Shown piece after piece: positions 1 to 12,480 of a stretch of DNA of 64,000 nt. The position numbers and the translations under genes are program-made. This DNA is from Saururus chinensis (lineage: Eukaryota > Streptophyta > Magnoliopsida > Piperales > Saururaceae). How positions within the stretch are numbered: the stretch's first letter is position 1; each line of letters begins with the position of its first letter. The stretch spans positions 27,583,753 through 27,647,752 of the forward strand of contig CP141149.1 of assembly GCA_035235625.1 (NCBI GenBank). The letters are read 5' to 3'. The notes beneath the pieces were generated by a model, which saw only the letters and a list, made by a program, of their open reading frames with translations, did not search any database and was not told the origin of the DNA.

Positions 1-449
1 GAACGCATAATATTCTACAGTCCCACACCTATTTCACATAATTATACTCTCTGAGAGTTCACTTCAAACTTCACATACAAAAAGAACATAAACAAAACAG
101 ATATTATGAAGGTTGGTCAGCAGGATACAATACACAAGAGTAACCTGAGCTTTATACCTGCTCGGGAATCTGCTGAACTGGTGCACAACGAACAAGACTG
201 GTCGGCCGCCTTTTAACCGAAAACACAGATTGAAGAGAGCTGAGATTGAGCTTACTTGGTACCGAGATCGCCATTAGAGTTGCAGAACAGCAGCCTCAGC
301 TTCTGCCTTCCAAAAATGTGGATGGCGTGAGAACAACGAGAGCAATAGACGATACTCACAAAAGGCCTCCGAAAACTTCCTTATAACGAAAATGCCATTG
401 CGATCTAAAAAACACTATCTCCTCCCCCGATTTCACCCGAATTGGAAAA
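1..449. other. Upstream spacer of the GT64 gene
   Basis: No coding region is supported here. The last 60 or so bases before the start codon at 450 are pyrimidine-rich (CTATCTCCTCCCCCGATTTC), as is common in plant 5' leaders, so the stretch probably holds the promoter and 5' UTR of the next gene. I could not place a TATA box with confidence. Confidence 0.5.
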
Positions 450-1481
450 ATGGCGAACCCTAGAAATTTCATCTTCCCAGTCTTCTTCGTCTTCCTCCTC
501 CACCTCGCGTCGTCCTCTCCCGACTACGACGGCGACGTCTGCAACCCGAAGCGCCTACCGCCGCCCCACCTCCTCCAATCCACCAAGCTCACCGTCCTCA
601 TCTCCGGCTTCTCCGAGACCCGCCTCCCGCTCCTCCGCTCCCTCGCCATCGCCTACTCCTCCCACCCCCTCGTCTCCTCCGTCCAAATCCTCTGGTCCAA
701 CCCGTCCACCCCGCCCGCCACCCTGTCCCGGGCCCTCCACCCATTCCCCACCCTCCGCAGCCCGTCCGCCTCCCTCAACACCCGCTTCCTCCCCCGCCCC
801 TCCGTCCTCACCCGCGCCATTGCCATCGCCGACGATGACGTCCAGGTGCCCCCGGACGCCCTCTCCTTCGCCCTCTCCGTCTTCAACACGGATCCCAGGC
901 GGGTGGTCGGCTTCTTCCCGCGGTCCCACGATCTGGACCTTGCTCGCCGGGAGTGGATTTACACCGTCCACCCGGACCGCTACTCCATGGTGCTGACCAA
1001 GTTCATGATCCTCCACGCCGGCTACCTACACGAGTACAGCTGCGGGGGAGGGCCCCGCATGCGGGAGATGCGGGCGGCGGTGGACCGAGTGCAGAACTGC
1101 GAGGACATCCTGATGAACTTCGTGGTGGCCGAGAAGGCCGGGGTGGGCCCCCTGCTGGTGGACGGGGGTGGGGTGAGGGACTGGGGCGACGTCAGGAACG
1201 ACGAAGAGGGCGCGCTTACAGAAGGCACAAATGAGACCAGGAGGAGTAATGGCAGTGGTGGTGGTAGTGAAGAAGATAGGAGAGGGTTGAAGGTGATGAA
1301 GGAGGTGGGGTTGAGCAAGAGGGAGGGGCACTGGAGGACGAGAGGGGAGTGCATTAGGGAGTTCCACAGAATATGGGGGAAGATGCCGCTCAAGTACAGT
1401 TACGGGAAGATGAGCAGGGGCGTGGGGGAGCAGGCCCTCTGCGTCAAAGGGGGAAGCTTGGTGCCCTGCGATGATGGTTGA
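450..1481 (+). CDS. Glycosyltransferase family 64 protein (EXT-like C-terminal domain), intronless
   Basis: Single-exon gene of 343 codons. Residues 1-22 form a hydrophobic segment (FIFPVFFVFLLHLASS) typical of a signal peptide or type II anchor, which implies a Golgi or secretory location. Residues 45-240 fit the GT64 fold: a start strand (TKLTVLISGF), the metal and nucleotide-sugar binding acidic motif IADDDV at 126-131, then FFPRSH at 155-160, and a conserved CEDILMNF at 217-224 followed by a GVRDW-type segment. The closest relatives I recall are the plant GT64 C5-type proteins (Arabidopsis At1g80290 group, about 330-340 residues), so the length is normal. Related plant GT64 enzymes transfer mannose or N-acetylglucosamine to GIPC sphingolipids; the substrate of this one is unknown. 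The coding sequence is very GC-rich at third positions, unlike the later multi-exon genes. Residues 250-280 are a low-complexity N/G/S/E insert. Confidence 0.88.
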   Translation: MANPRNFIFPVFFVFLLHLASSSPDYDGDVCNPKRLPPPHLLQSTKLTVLISGFSETRLPLLRSLAIAYSSHPLVSSVQILWSNPSTPPATLSRALHPFPTLRSPSASLNTRFLPRPSVLTRAIAIADDDVQVPPDALSFALSVFNTDPRRVVGFFPRSHDLDLARREWIYTVHPDRYSMVLTKFMILHAGYLHEYSCGGGPRMREMRAAVDRVQNCEDILMNFVVAEKAGVGPLLVDGGGVRDWGDVRNDEEGALTEGTNETRRSNGSGGGSEEDRRGLKVMKEVGLSKREGHWRTRGECIREFHRIWGKMPLKYSYGKMSRGVGEQALCVKGGSLVPCDDG

Positions 1482-2092
1482 CGAGAGGCGATCCAAACCA
1501 GAAGTTTGTCCAGGAAATCGAGTGGAAGGGACCGACCTCCAGATGAGACAGTGTTCCAGGGAAGAAGCGGGGATTGTACGGAACGTGTGTGATATGACGA
1601 TCTGAAATTTGTGTGTTTTTTCTTGTCCAGAGTTGTAATTTCTTAATTTAATACAAACTTCAAAGTGCGGTTAACGTTCACCCAGTGACTCGGTGAGTCG
1701 CTTCCGTTTTTCGTCTGCTTTTTTTCCGCGGGCCTATTTTAGTCACTTCATGTGGGCTTGGTCAGCCCAGGGCCCAGGCTGCTTCTGGAGATTTCTAGAG
1801 CGAGACGGAAGAACTCTCAATCTCCCTCTCTCCCAAACTCTTTAAGCTCCGTGCCCAGGAAACCCCTCCCCGGCGTTGATGAAGCTCGAATAGAAGCGCT
1901 ATTGGAAGTGAAAAGCCCCTTTGTCAATCGATCTCGCCCGCCCTGCTCTCGTCTGATTGCTTCAATTTCTTCTTCTTCAAGGCCGTTTAAGCTGTGCTTC
2001 TGTTGCAGTGTTTGAGCTCCGAAATCTGAGCTTCGTTTCGTCTCTGTTTTTCTCCTCTTTGGTTGTTTTTTTTCGGATTTTCTGGTCGAGAA
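1482..2092 (+). other. 3' region of the GT64 gene and 5' leader of the next gene
   Basis: The first 150-200 bases after the stop at 1481 are AT-richer and carry AATTTAATAC-type sequence near 1645, suitable for a plant polyadenylation region. From about 1750 the sequence becomes CT-rich and leads to the ATG at 2093. Open frames here lack protein-like composition and are read as leader sequence. Confidence 0.4.
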
Positions 2093-4263
2093 ATGGCCAG
2101 TTCGTTGTCGGTGAAGATGAAGCGGAAGGATTTGGAAGATGTTTACAACGAATTCTCCGACTTCTCACTGTCTTCTCCTGCCAGGAAGATCCGCAGACTG
2201 GTATGAGTCGTTTTCCGGCCTTTTTTCTTTAGTTGCTCTTTTCGTATTATTGCCCTTTATCTGATGGAAATTTCTCTTTTTTTACTGTCTGTCCATCGGT
2301 CCATGTTCCTTGGGTAATTAATAAGAAACATCTTGTTTGTTTTATTTGTGTTGGTTTGAAGGCAGATTGTGGAAAGAGTTGAGAAATCTCATGCTAGGGT
2401 TTTTAATTTTTTTTTTAAATCTGTTGCCTTGATAGAATGCGGAGTTGCCTCCTATAATGGAAGAGGACGAACCTATTGCACCCCCAGTTTTTGACTCCCA
2501 GTTTCCTCAAGTTTATCCACAAGATAACGCTGAAAGCCTTTCTGCTGCGGTCATTGAGGAGGTGCCTTCTTTTCCGACAAATGAAGAGAGGGCTCTGGTC
2601 CTATACAAGCCGCTGAACACGCCACTTATGCAGCCTCCAAGCATGTCCAATCTGTCCCTGAAAGTGAATGCGGACTTGATCCCCGGTCTTAAAGGTAAGA
2701 TCTTTTATACGCCTTTCTGTTAGCATTAATTTGTGTTTTGCACTCCAATACTTTAACTGTCGATTCTTAAATTACTAAGTAAATGAATGGAGTGTTTCTG
2801 TTAGTAGATGAGATAGTTACTTCGTCATGTAATTTTAAGGGCTGTAACTTATGTTTACTCTGCGGACTCGTTTTAAGATTCTGTAGGTTACGTTACTATA
2901 GGAGCACTGCAGGGTAATTCGTGCATAGTATGGGTTTTATGCAATGACATTATGTTGGTAGGAAATTCAAATCTCAATTGTTTCAGAATGTGTAATGGTG
3001 AGGAATTGAGGCATGCCGGTTTGGCATTTTAATAAGAATTAGTGGGTTGACTGGCCCTGTCACCAAAAAAATGTTTGGTATGTTCTTCACTAACATTAGA
3101 TTGAACTTCTTTCTTGTAAATGTTTCTATGAATTCAATGTAGGCTTATTTATGCTGTCTTTGAGTTCCCGGACAAATATTTTAAATCTTTTGTTTTTGAT
3201 ATATATTTTCGTTTGTTATAAAGTAAGAAGCTTAGTTTCTGACGTCAATTTTTGATAGTATGTTGCGTATTCTATGCAAGGAAAATACCGTTTGAAGGAA
3301 AAGTCCTGTAAAAAACATTACATATGAAGGAAGAGTTATGAACTTTCTGAATGATATGATTGTGTGTGTGAGAGTGTGGGGTACGTGCTCTTGTAGCAAT
3401 CCTATTTGGTTGAAAACTTTATTTAATATAAAAGTGAGAACATGAACATCTGCCCATAGAAACTGTTGGGGTTGGATTCCATATTGCCTTTTCTTCCCGT
3501 GTTTGTGAGTGTCTAATTAGGATATTCTTTTCTATTCCTAGACTTATCTTGTTTTGTCCCCCAATTTCTTTCTTATTCTTTTTTCTGTTCAAATGTCTCC
3601 CTTTGAGAAATAAGATTGTTTCCTATGAGAAGGTCCTACTAAATCTCAAGCGGTAACCTTGTAAAAACCCAGTGGTATTAGTTGAAAAAGTGCTTGAATT
3701 TAAATCATGCACCTGATGTGTTACCGTGAAAATAACAGCATTTGGCTTTGGTACCTACATAATGTAGGTGATAGTTTACATTTGGGCGATAATTTTTCAT
3801 TTAGGAATGAAATTTGAGCTACAGTTGTTAAGTGGCTCCATGTTTTGAAGTAGAATCAGGTAAACTGATCTAGGTGAAATTCTTCTCAGGTCGAGGTTTC
3901 TGGTCAGAACACCATAAGATCGTGGATGAAGAAAATGAAAAGTCGGATGCAATCGGCAACTCCCTAGCTGTTGTTCCATGGGTTCCCTCCAGTGTTTACC
4001 ATGGAGCAATGGAAGAGTTAAAAGTGAAAAAAATTTCGCCAGAGCCTATGGAAGCTGATGAAGGGCCAGCAACAATGGAAGTTGAAGAAAATGTCAACTT
4101 TGTTGAAGGGACGGGGGGAAGAGATTTTGTTAGTGCAGGTAGTACTGGTATAGGAGGAAACATAATTGAAGGTCAGGGACAACAGCTGTGGCCGCAGCAG
4201 CATTGTATGATCCCAAATATCTCTCCGTCAAACAGTTCAACTCCCATCACATGGTCTTGGTAG
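2093..4263 (+). CDS. Small plant-specific protein, three exons, function unknown (possibly the family annotated as SCL11-like)
   Basis: Exons 2093-2200, 2436-2694 and 3890-4263 join in frame to 246 residues. Introns are GT-AG: phase 0 after RRL, phase 1 inside GLK-G-RGFW. The second intron is about 1.2 kb. The N terminus has a basic, phospho-motif-like block (MKRKDLEDVY, then FSLSSPARKIRRL) that could serve as a nuclear signal. The middle is acidic and proline-rich (ELPPIMEEDEPIAPP). The C terminus ends in a compact Gln/Trp motif (QQLWPQQHCMIP, then TPITWSW). I see no enzyme motif or known DNA-binding domain. From memory, plant proteins with FSLSSPARKIRRLDAELPPI and a terminal TPITW are often labelled scarecrow-like transcription factor 11, although they lack a GRAS domain. 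That label is uncertain. The start at 2093 gives the most complete basic N terminus; an in-frame Met lies eight codons downstream. Confidence 0.75.
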
Positions 4264-5420
4264 CTAGACCTAACAACTGTAAATACCTGTGTCGTGTGGT
4301 GCCTCGTTGCCCCAACCATTTGTTGCTTTATTGCCGTCCTCAAGGTTATTGCCGTCCTCAAGGAATTTGAGGCTTCCCGATGAGACAAAGGTGAAACTTG
4401 TTGAGGATAAAGGAAGGGGTGCGTGTGGATGGGAAACAAGCGATGGTTTTTGATAGATCTAATAGGATGGACTTTGTGCAAAGGTTAGGGGCGTGGTGGA
4501 AATGAGGATCTCCAATGTTCATTTTTGAACTTATTTTGATCATACTTGCTGTTCACTGGCGTTAAGCAGGTTGTCTCCATATCTTGCTGTTCACTGACTT
4601 CTAATGTTGTACGCGGCAGCTATTGCATTTGCTCTTATCGTTGCGACTACTTTTTAGAGATTTGCTATGATATATCATATATTATAGTATCACTCACTTT
4701 TCTAGTCTAACTTTATACCTTGCGTAGTGCCCAACGGTGTTAAAGAAAGTTTGAAAGTTCAATTAGGCTTAAGTTCGGCCGGCTTAGCTCAAAGTACGAT
4801 AAAAAATAATCATAAGGCATAATAACTCGCTGTGGCTTAAACTTGACTTAAACTCAATTTGTGTAAAGAAAATGAAGTTTAAGCTTAAGCTTAAGCTTGA
4901 ACGCTTTAACGTTCGATGGCTTGTTAATATTTGTAGTCATGTTCTGTTATTCATTTTTTGACTCAACGGAACTTATATTATTTTTTTACTCAAACTTGGT
5001 TTACAACGTGACTAAGCCTAAAAGGGTTTTTATCCTATTATGTTCAAAAGAAAAAATGGGTAAAAAATTAATCTTATTTAGTTCATTGTTAATAGTTATA
5101 AGCCTAAGTTATACTAGTTTTGAAGTTATTATAAAGTAATATATTTTAATATTAACATAATTCTAATATAAATTTAAACATAGTAAAGTAATTAGTTTTA
5201 TTTATTATAAGTATATTTGTTCATCTTTAAGTTCGTGATACAATCGTATTGAGCATCCAAAATAAAATTACAAACAAAAGAATAGTGAATTTAGCTCAAT
5301 AAGAGTTTTAAAATAAAACATAAGTTCATGATAACGTTATATTTATTCTTCTCATATAAATTAATTTAAACATACATCAAATATTATATGTGTATCATGA
5401 GTTAAGTTATCTTTTATATG
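4264..5420. other. AT-rich spacer with short degraded repeats
   Basis: After the 3' UTR of the preceding gene, 4740-4910 contains GCTTAA/AAGCTT-rich sequence (a threefold AAGCTT-like run near 4878-4896) of the kind found in subterminal regions of hAT-type elements. No boundary or target duplication could be found. No gene is seen. Confidence 0.3.
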
Positions 5421-5880
5421 CACATTCAAACTACTTGTACATCATAATAGGCTCATTTATAATTTATATCACACATGCATAACTTATTCCATTATTTAAG
5501 TTTTATAGTTTATTCACATCTTGCATAAATCAATTATAAACATTCACAATCACCTTGCATAATTAAGTATATCAAACCACATTATATCTTACATGTGTAA
5601 GTATAATCATTCCGTATGTCATATTGCATGTTCAAGTATAAGACATATTGTATATTCACATTCAGACCACTTGTACATCATAATAGGCTCATTTATAACT
5701 TATATCACATATGCACAATTTGTACAAATCATTTAAGTTTTATAAGTTTTTCACATCTTACATAAATCAAGTATCAACATTCACAATCACCTTACATAAT
5801 TAAGTATATCAAACTATGTTTCATCTTGCATGTTTAAGTATAATTATTCTATATGCATCATGTGTAAATATAAACATCAT
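5421..5880. repeat. Direct tandem duplication, period about 236 bp
   Basis: A block starting CACATTCAAACTACTTGTAC at 5421 recurs at 5657 as CACATTCAGACCACTTGTAC. Both copies go on through the same landmarks: TCATAATAGGCTCATTTATA, then ACATTCACAATCACCTT, then AATTAAGTATATCAAAC. The second copy fades near 5880. It lies in AT-rich, probably LTR-derived DNA. Confidence 0.75.
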
Positions 5881-7744
5881 TGTCCATACACAACCTGTGT
5901 TAATGAACATTATAATCTATACGCATGTATAAATAATTCGGTGAATATTTTATAATAGATAAAACAATCATGCTTATTTTTGCCGAAGCACAGGTAGACC
6001 TAATCCCCCTAAAAATTCTAAAAGGAAGTCCAAAATCTTTGAAATAAAAAGTAGATCAATTTGGGTAAATCCCTAATAGGGAAATTACCCCTAATAAGCC
6101 GATGTACACGGACATACTAGCCTTGATTATTAAGTTTAGAAGGTCATAATAGTTATTACATTATAGTAAATTCGTTCTTCTTACTCAGGGAAGAAATTCA
6201 TCTTCAAAGGGACATAAAACATCGTCTAATGAACGTAAAACCTCGTCATTTCAAACATAAAACCTATTTAATAAACCTGTGATACTACTAATATAAAAAC
6301 CTACAACACCCAATCGATTAATTAAGGTTAAACATTAGTAATCTTTGCTCACAAATCATTTTTATGATGTATGTAACATAATATATATATGAGCAATGTT
6401 TAATAGACGCAAACATAATAAAATATACCTTAAGCAGTCTTAAATGTATAAAACATAATCTATTTGTAACAAATAAAACATGTGAAACATGACTCATTTG
6501 TAAATAAATTGACATGTACAGACATTCATATCCTCTCATGATCATAAATTGCTAGAGTTATGAAGTAAATAAGAATAAATAACTGAAATTCAAATTTAAA
6601 TTAAGCATAACATCATACTAAACTTAAACATACATTATTATATATTTACTCAAGTTAAACCACATATAACATGTTTCATTTGAAATTAAGGCGACATGTG
6701 TAAGTATTCCTAGTTCATCATGATCATAATACATTAAACATACAAAAAATGATGAAGAAACAATTAAATTTAACTAAAACATACATATACCAAAATGTGA
6801 TTTCTTGTATGGCCATTTGAACGGCGAACAACCAAACAACCTATTCGAATAGCTAGTTGGTTAGCCAAATCAAATAGTCAAGACAATTTGCTTTTGTTTG
6901 TCATCTACCTTTTGGAATTTGAACCAAAATTATTTTGTAATTCTATATAAAAGTTTAAATTATAATAAAATATTATATAATTAATACCCAATCCTAAAAC
7001 ACGATGGATCTAACATTTGTCATACAATCATACAAAAACAACAATATATCATATGTTTCTAAAGAATCACCCTTACCCATTAAGATACTTCAAAAGCTTA
7101 AATAAACACGAAATCATAATATTACAAGAAAAAAATTATAAGGGTAAAAACCCCTTACCTCTATTCATCTTGTGATTCTCTTGAGTGAACTTTATCCTCA
7201 AGAAATCCTACCTACAAATTAAGGTTTTTTGTTAGTTCTAATCAAAACCTAGTTAATAGACTCAAATTAACATGAAAATGTTAGATTCAAGACCTCTTTA
7301 TGTAGAAAATAAAAATCATATAGATTAAGGTTTTAAAACGGAATTAAAAAAATAATCTTAATGAAAAGAAAGTAAGAATCTAAATAAGATAAGTGAATGA
7401 TGGAATGATTAAGATAAAAATCTAAAAAATTAGGGTGTGATTAGAAAAAAAATTTACCTTAAGAAGAGTTTCTCCTTTTAAAAATTAAAGTAGAACTTAT
7501 CATGCCTCCTAATCTCAACCCTTCTCTATTTGATAAATGAGTTAGGTTTTTTTATATAAGTAGCTTGTGGGTTGGGAATTGAATCATTGGATTAAAAAAT
7601 AAATAAATAAACCATAAGTAACCATTTAAGTGCACATTTGATTCAAAAATAAATTTAATTATACCTAAGCCTATTTAGACAAATCAATAAATGATAGCAA
7701 AAAAAAATGGTAGCACACCATCTTATACGAACCTAGGTCTTACA
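5881..7744 (-). mobile_element. Probable degraded LTR-like stretch, minus orientation, left end unknown
   Basis: The stretch ends with AGGTCTTACA at 7735-7744. This matches the AGGATCTTACA right ends of the minus-strand LTRs later in the window. Just inside that end it has AT-rich sequence and a TATATAAG element near 7552. I could not find a matching TGT-start or a target duplication, so the element may be truncated. The whole interval lacks convincing coding sequence. Membership in the family of the solo LTR at 7997 is inference. Confidence 0.3.
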
Positions 7745-7991
7745 GTGGGGCCCACTTTTTTAATTCAGAAAAAATAAAAAAATACCTTTAAATGGGTGAA
7801 AATTCATTGAATCAAACTTGACATTAACATTTCAAATAAAAAAAATAAACATTATAAAATTTATAACTAAATTTGATTATTAGCCCCCCAAAAAATTCAA
7901 ACTAAAGCAAATAATTCTACCTTTAATTTGACATGACATATTACAAAATGATTTCTCCTTCAAAAATAGAAATGACATTTTCCATAACATG

Positions 7992-7996
7992 AAATG
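7992..7996. repeat. Target-site duplication AAATG, left copy
   Basis: AAATG immediately precedes the TGTAAGGACC start of the solo LTR. It is repeated exactly after the element's GTGACA end at 11664-11668. Confidence 0.85.
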
Positions 7997-8418
7997 TGTA
8001 AGGACCCTCATATTTAAACCGGGTTTTGGTTTTCGTTAATTATTGGTTATCGTGAGATTTACGTGTTTTCTGATCTTACTTGGTGATTTCGTAAATAAAT
8101 AGTGTTTGTGGTGGTTTTAACCAAAATTAACTTCAATATTAGTGGTTTTAAGTAATTTTAAACCAAATGTGAATTTTTGAGATTTTTTAGAATTTTTACT
8201 ATTTCCCCAAAAATTAGGGTTTTGGCGGGACCCCTGTGGGCCCCACCGTAAAAAATTTTATGTTTGTGTCAAATGAACCTAGACATATACTTAAGGTTCC
8301 ACAAAAATTTTTAGAATTTTATTAGGCTTAAATTGTGCTTAAATTTGTAAAATACTCACTTTTAGCCTACTTTTCGTATTTACACCCCAAAACTTACCTA
8401 TGCCTACCCCAATCCTTT

Positions 8419-8428
8419 CTATAAAAGG
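8419..8428 (+). promoter_or_regulatory. LTR TATA box (CTATAAAAGG)
   Basis: CTATAAAAGG lies 422 bp from the LTR start. Equivalent sites lie at about the same distance in the two minus-strand copies (35681-35690 and 37891-37900). This conservation of sequence and spacing supports a U3 promoter core and a U3/R boundary shortly downstream. Confidence 0.7.
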
Positions 8429-10476
8429 GCAAACCAGAGCCATTTCTATTTTTGGGAATAGGCTAAGGAAGGAGGGCTGACCTAATCCCCCACTTAGGCC
8501 AGAATTAGAAGCCGATTAAGGTAAGCTTGCTCTAATTAAGCACTAATCAATGACATTTCTCTTAATTTCTTCCAAATCTACTATTTTCCCCTTGATTCAA
8601 TTTATTTTTGACCATCAAAAATTACTGATTTGTGTTTTACTACAAACCCTAACATTCAAATTTTGATTTTTACTACCAATAAGCCCTAGATCTAAGGTTT
8701 AATTAGGGATTTCTTAGGTAAATCGATTTCTATTAGAGTTTAATTCAAACTCATTGTGTTTTCAAGGATTTCAAGAAGGGTGACTCTTCAATCCGAGCTT
8801 AATCAAGTGCTTAGGTAATGGGTCTTCGAAATCTCTGTTTATCCATGGTAAAACTCTCCATTTTTGGCTTATTTCGAAATGGTTTGCTTGATTTAGTGTG
8901 TTAATGGTAAGATTAGAAAATAGAATTATTTAATCCCGATTTCTTAGGGTTTTACATTATTATGGTTTGGTTTGATATTCTGGAAGTCAAGGAGGACTTT
9001 TGATGATGATTAGGGTGTTAGATGTGGATTTGAAGTGCTATCTATAGTGTTTCGGTTTGAATTTGCAAAAGGAAGAAGATGATCGTTCTGCCGTGTTGGC
9101 GATCGATCGGCCCTGCAGGGCGATCGATCGGCTGAACTGTAAATTTCAAATTTTTGCGTGTAACCGATCGAACAGCCTGAAGGGCGATCGATCGGCTACA
9201 CAGAAAATTGCATATTGTGCATATGATGTCTATTTTGATGATTCCACTTTAGCTTGCCAATTTTATATGAATGTGGAGTATTTTAAGCTATGTTAAGCTA
9301 CTGGAAATGCATGCTATTGAGTTTATAGAGTTGAGACATATGCTTAGGGATGGTGGAATGCCTTATGTTTTGTGGCATGATGTTGGAATCGTTATCTTGA
9401 AATTATGAATGGTTGTTTCCCTTTGGTTAAGCATATATTTTCAGTAGGACTACAATCATTGTTGGATTGATTTGTCATGATAGATTGTGGTTAGTGGTGT
9501 GTGGATGTTGGTGAATGCCATGACTCAATGATGAAATGAGTGATGTTATATGTGTTTAGCCTTTGTGGTTGAGTTTTGAATCTAGCTATGATTTCAACGA
9601 TTCTTCTTCTATGATTTCCGCTGGAATTCATGTTTGGATAGAGATTCACATGTGTAGTGTGGTAGTGAGTTGATTTTCAAGCATGTTGATATGCATTTTG
9701 TGAAATGCTTCTTCTAGATACACACACATGTGGGGTTAAATGATGATGTTGAAGCTTAATATTGTGATTATGAATGATGCACTAGGGGCTGGTGAGAGCA
9801 CTTATCATGTATTAGGATTTATATATGCTTTGCCCACGCATGTACCATGCTGCACACATCATGAAAATAGATTTCTAATTGAGGCTTCATCGTGATTAAT
9901 CGAATTTGACTGATTGGATGTAATGTGATGGAATTGTGTGCCGAGTTTATCGGTCGTGGATTAATCGCAAGTTGATTGGTCCGAAAGGACATATTTTGAT
10001 TTGAAGTTCTTGTGTGGAACGATTTGAAGTTCCTGTGTTGAACGATTTGAAGTTCCTGTGTGGAACGAGTGCACTCCTCGGGTTGAGTCTTGTTAAATGG
10101 AATGATGTGGGGACGAGTTGTGTACTTGTCTTACAGATATGTGAGAATGTTATTATGTGTGTCATCTGGACCCTGAGAATCCAGTGTGGTATGCCGTGTG
10201 CACCCCGCTACCACGTGTTCTAGGGTTCTCTGTGTGAGAACTCGGGCTCTTCCCTCCGCAGGAGATGTCCCTGGGCGAATACCCCTGCTCTAGATTCTCT
10301 GTGTGAGAATGGGACATCCTTGGCCAGGATTGTCCAGGGCGAGTAGTATTAGGGATTGACAACCCCGATCTTTCTTGAATTCTTGTGTAGAATTTTGGAC
10401 CATGACACGCCTTCGTGGCCTTGTCTATGCTCCCGTCTGTGTGACGTTAATGTGTGATTACTCCTTGATGGAGGTG

Positions 10477-11035
10477 GATTGTGATGACATTATGCATGTA
10501 AAAATATGTATATTAGAAATACATCCATGCATGTTGTGATGATATTATGCATGTGGGAATATGTATGTTAGAGATACATCTATGCAGGTTGTGATGATAT
10601 TATGCATGTGAGAATATGTATGTTAGAGATACATCAATGCAGGTTGTGATGATATTATGCATGTGGGATATGTATGTTAGAGATACATCCATGCAGGTTG
10701 TGATGATATTATGCATGTGGGAATATGTATATTAGAGATACATCCATGCAGGTTGTGATGATATTATGCATGTGAGAATATGTATGTTAGAGATGCATCC
10801 ATGCAGGTTGTGATGATATTATGTATGTGGGAATATGTATGTTAGAGATACATCCATGCAGGTTGTGATGATATTATGCATGTGGGATATGTATGCTAGA
10901 GATACATCCATGCAGGTTGTGATGATATTATGCATGTGGGAATATGTATGTTAGAGATACATCCATGCGAGATTGGTATGATGTGAATGCATGTGGGAAT
11001 ATGTATGCTAGAGATACATCCATGCAGGTTGAATT
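10477..11035 (+). repeat. 55-bp tandem array, about 10 copies, inside the solo LTR
   Basis: The unit begins GGTTGTGATGATATTATGCA, continues with ATGTGGGAATATGTATGTTAG, cut here after 20 as ATGTGGGAATATGTATGTTA, and closes AGATACATCCATGCA. Copies differ by single bases (one lacks an A, giving 54 bp), and the outer ones are more diverged. The two related minus-strand LTRs do not carry this array, so it expanded after the copies split. Confidence 0.88.
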
Positions 11036-11663
11036 ATGCATTATGATGCAGTGTTAGGTGATATGAATGTGTGATCAGAAAGTGATGCACCATGTAAATC
11101 TTTGATTTGAACGATCTCATTACTATGTTATCGTATTTTCAACGTTGACAGTGATATTAAAACTATTGCTGAGTTTGTTAAAACTCACCCCTCTTTTGTG
11201 TTTTGATTTGGGGCTGTGTGGTGCGACACGTAGATGGACAGGATTGCCTCTTTGAGGAAAGGTCAGAGGTAGCTTGGGTGTGATGATGGAGATCGTTGCG
11301 TGACTTACCTTCGTTTATTTCATACTTTATGTTCGAACCTTTATGTAGGGTTCTTGTTTGGATTTATGTCATATTTTGCAGTTGTAATGCTTATGACTTA
11401 TTTTGAGCCGGTGTGCGCTTTACTTAAACTAAGCTTGTGGGTTTGAGATTGTTGTTTACTTTGTGATAAGCAACACTTTTTCCTTCCCTTTTATTTACTC
11501 TTGCTCAAAGGATTGTGCGCTCTCCGTATTTCTGTTAATCGCCCGTGGTTAGGGTTAAGTCTTCCGCTAGATCATTTTCTCAATGTTCACTTCATCGCCC
11601 CCATGCGCTTGACCGGCCCCTGGGCCGGGTTCGACTCAGGTCGGACATCACCGGGGCGTGACA

Positions 11664-12480
11664 AAATGACCTGTTGAAAGTTTGTTCAATAACATGTTCT
11701 TGAAATACCTCTTGGGTTCGCTTCAGGGGTAACATTTACCATTATTTGAAAAGGCATTAAAGCGACATTTGATGTCCCTATATAAGTAAAAAGTATTAAG
11801 ACAAAATTAACATCTCAGTACTTATGTTTTAAAATACATGCGCGCCAATACGTTGATAGCTTTTGCCTTACCCCTACAATTTTAAAATCACGCACCCCAA
11901 ATGCACCAGGCATGCAAACAGCACATACTAACCATACTCAAAATTAAATTAATATACTCTATAAACTACAGACCCAAATTTAAGCTTAACTTTTCATTGA
12001 AAAAAGATTGATAACTTTATTGAATGATTACTATTTATGTGTTGTTTTGATTAAAGGTGACTAAAAATATAGTAGGTTCGTTAGGGTATCTGAGTATTTA
12101 GGGTTAAAATTTATGAAGGGTCGATACATTTTGCCCCGAGTGAATTAAAATATCCTCAATACTTATATTTTATTTTTATATAATATCATATAAAATTAAT
12201 AATTAATTAGGAATAGATCTATTAATTATATTGAAATTGATTGACCATATGTATTGGCTATTTTTATTTGATTCGTGCGTATAATTCGTATTTGACTGCC
12301 TTAATGGGATGCCGTTTTGGCTTAGGTAGCGCCTATATTGGTTTTACTGCCTTTTTAAGTTCCTGATTGTGCCTTTAGGCTTCCCTTCTCGTCGACTCTA
12401 ACGCTACTCTCTTATAGTCGGAAACATAACGGCAGACCCATTTACTTTCGTCACCGGGCGGGAAGAGATATGAGGAAGGA
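11664..12480. other. AT-rich spacer before the CSA pseudogene
   Basis: It opens with the right copy of the AAATG target duplication (11664-11668). No coding sequence is supported. The last 100 bases become GC-rich, as expected for the former promoter and leader of the CSA copy. Confidence 0.45.

Larger units (their letters stand above)
7997..11663 (+). mobile_element. Solo LTR, family 1 (3.67 kb), with perfect 5-bp target duplication
   Basis: Starts TGTAAGGACCCTC and ends GGGGCGTGACA, with AAATG on both sides, so the boundaries are well supported. It contains no gag or pol sequence and no second LTR nearby, which fits a solo LTR left by recombination between the two LTRs of a Ty3-type element. 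Internal landmarks are a TATA box 422 bp from the start, a CGATCGATCGG repeat pair at about 9099-9190, direct repeats of GATTTGAAGTTC near 9998-10060, and a 55-bp tandem array. Two copies of the same family occur on the minus strand at 29187-38307 and 31129-36110. They share the ends and the TATA box but lack the large array, so they are shorter (about 3.15 kb). Confidence 0.88.

Noticed and set aside
555..1016. Long minus-strand and +1-frame open frames across the GT64 gene
   Set aside because: They are rich in G/E/R or S/P repeats produced by the GC-biased codons of the real gene, with no domain.
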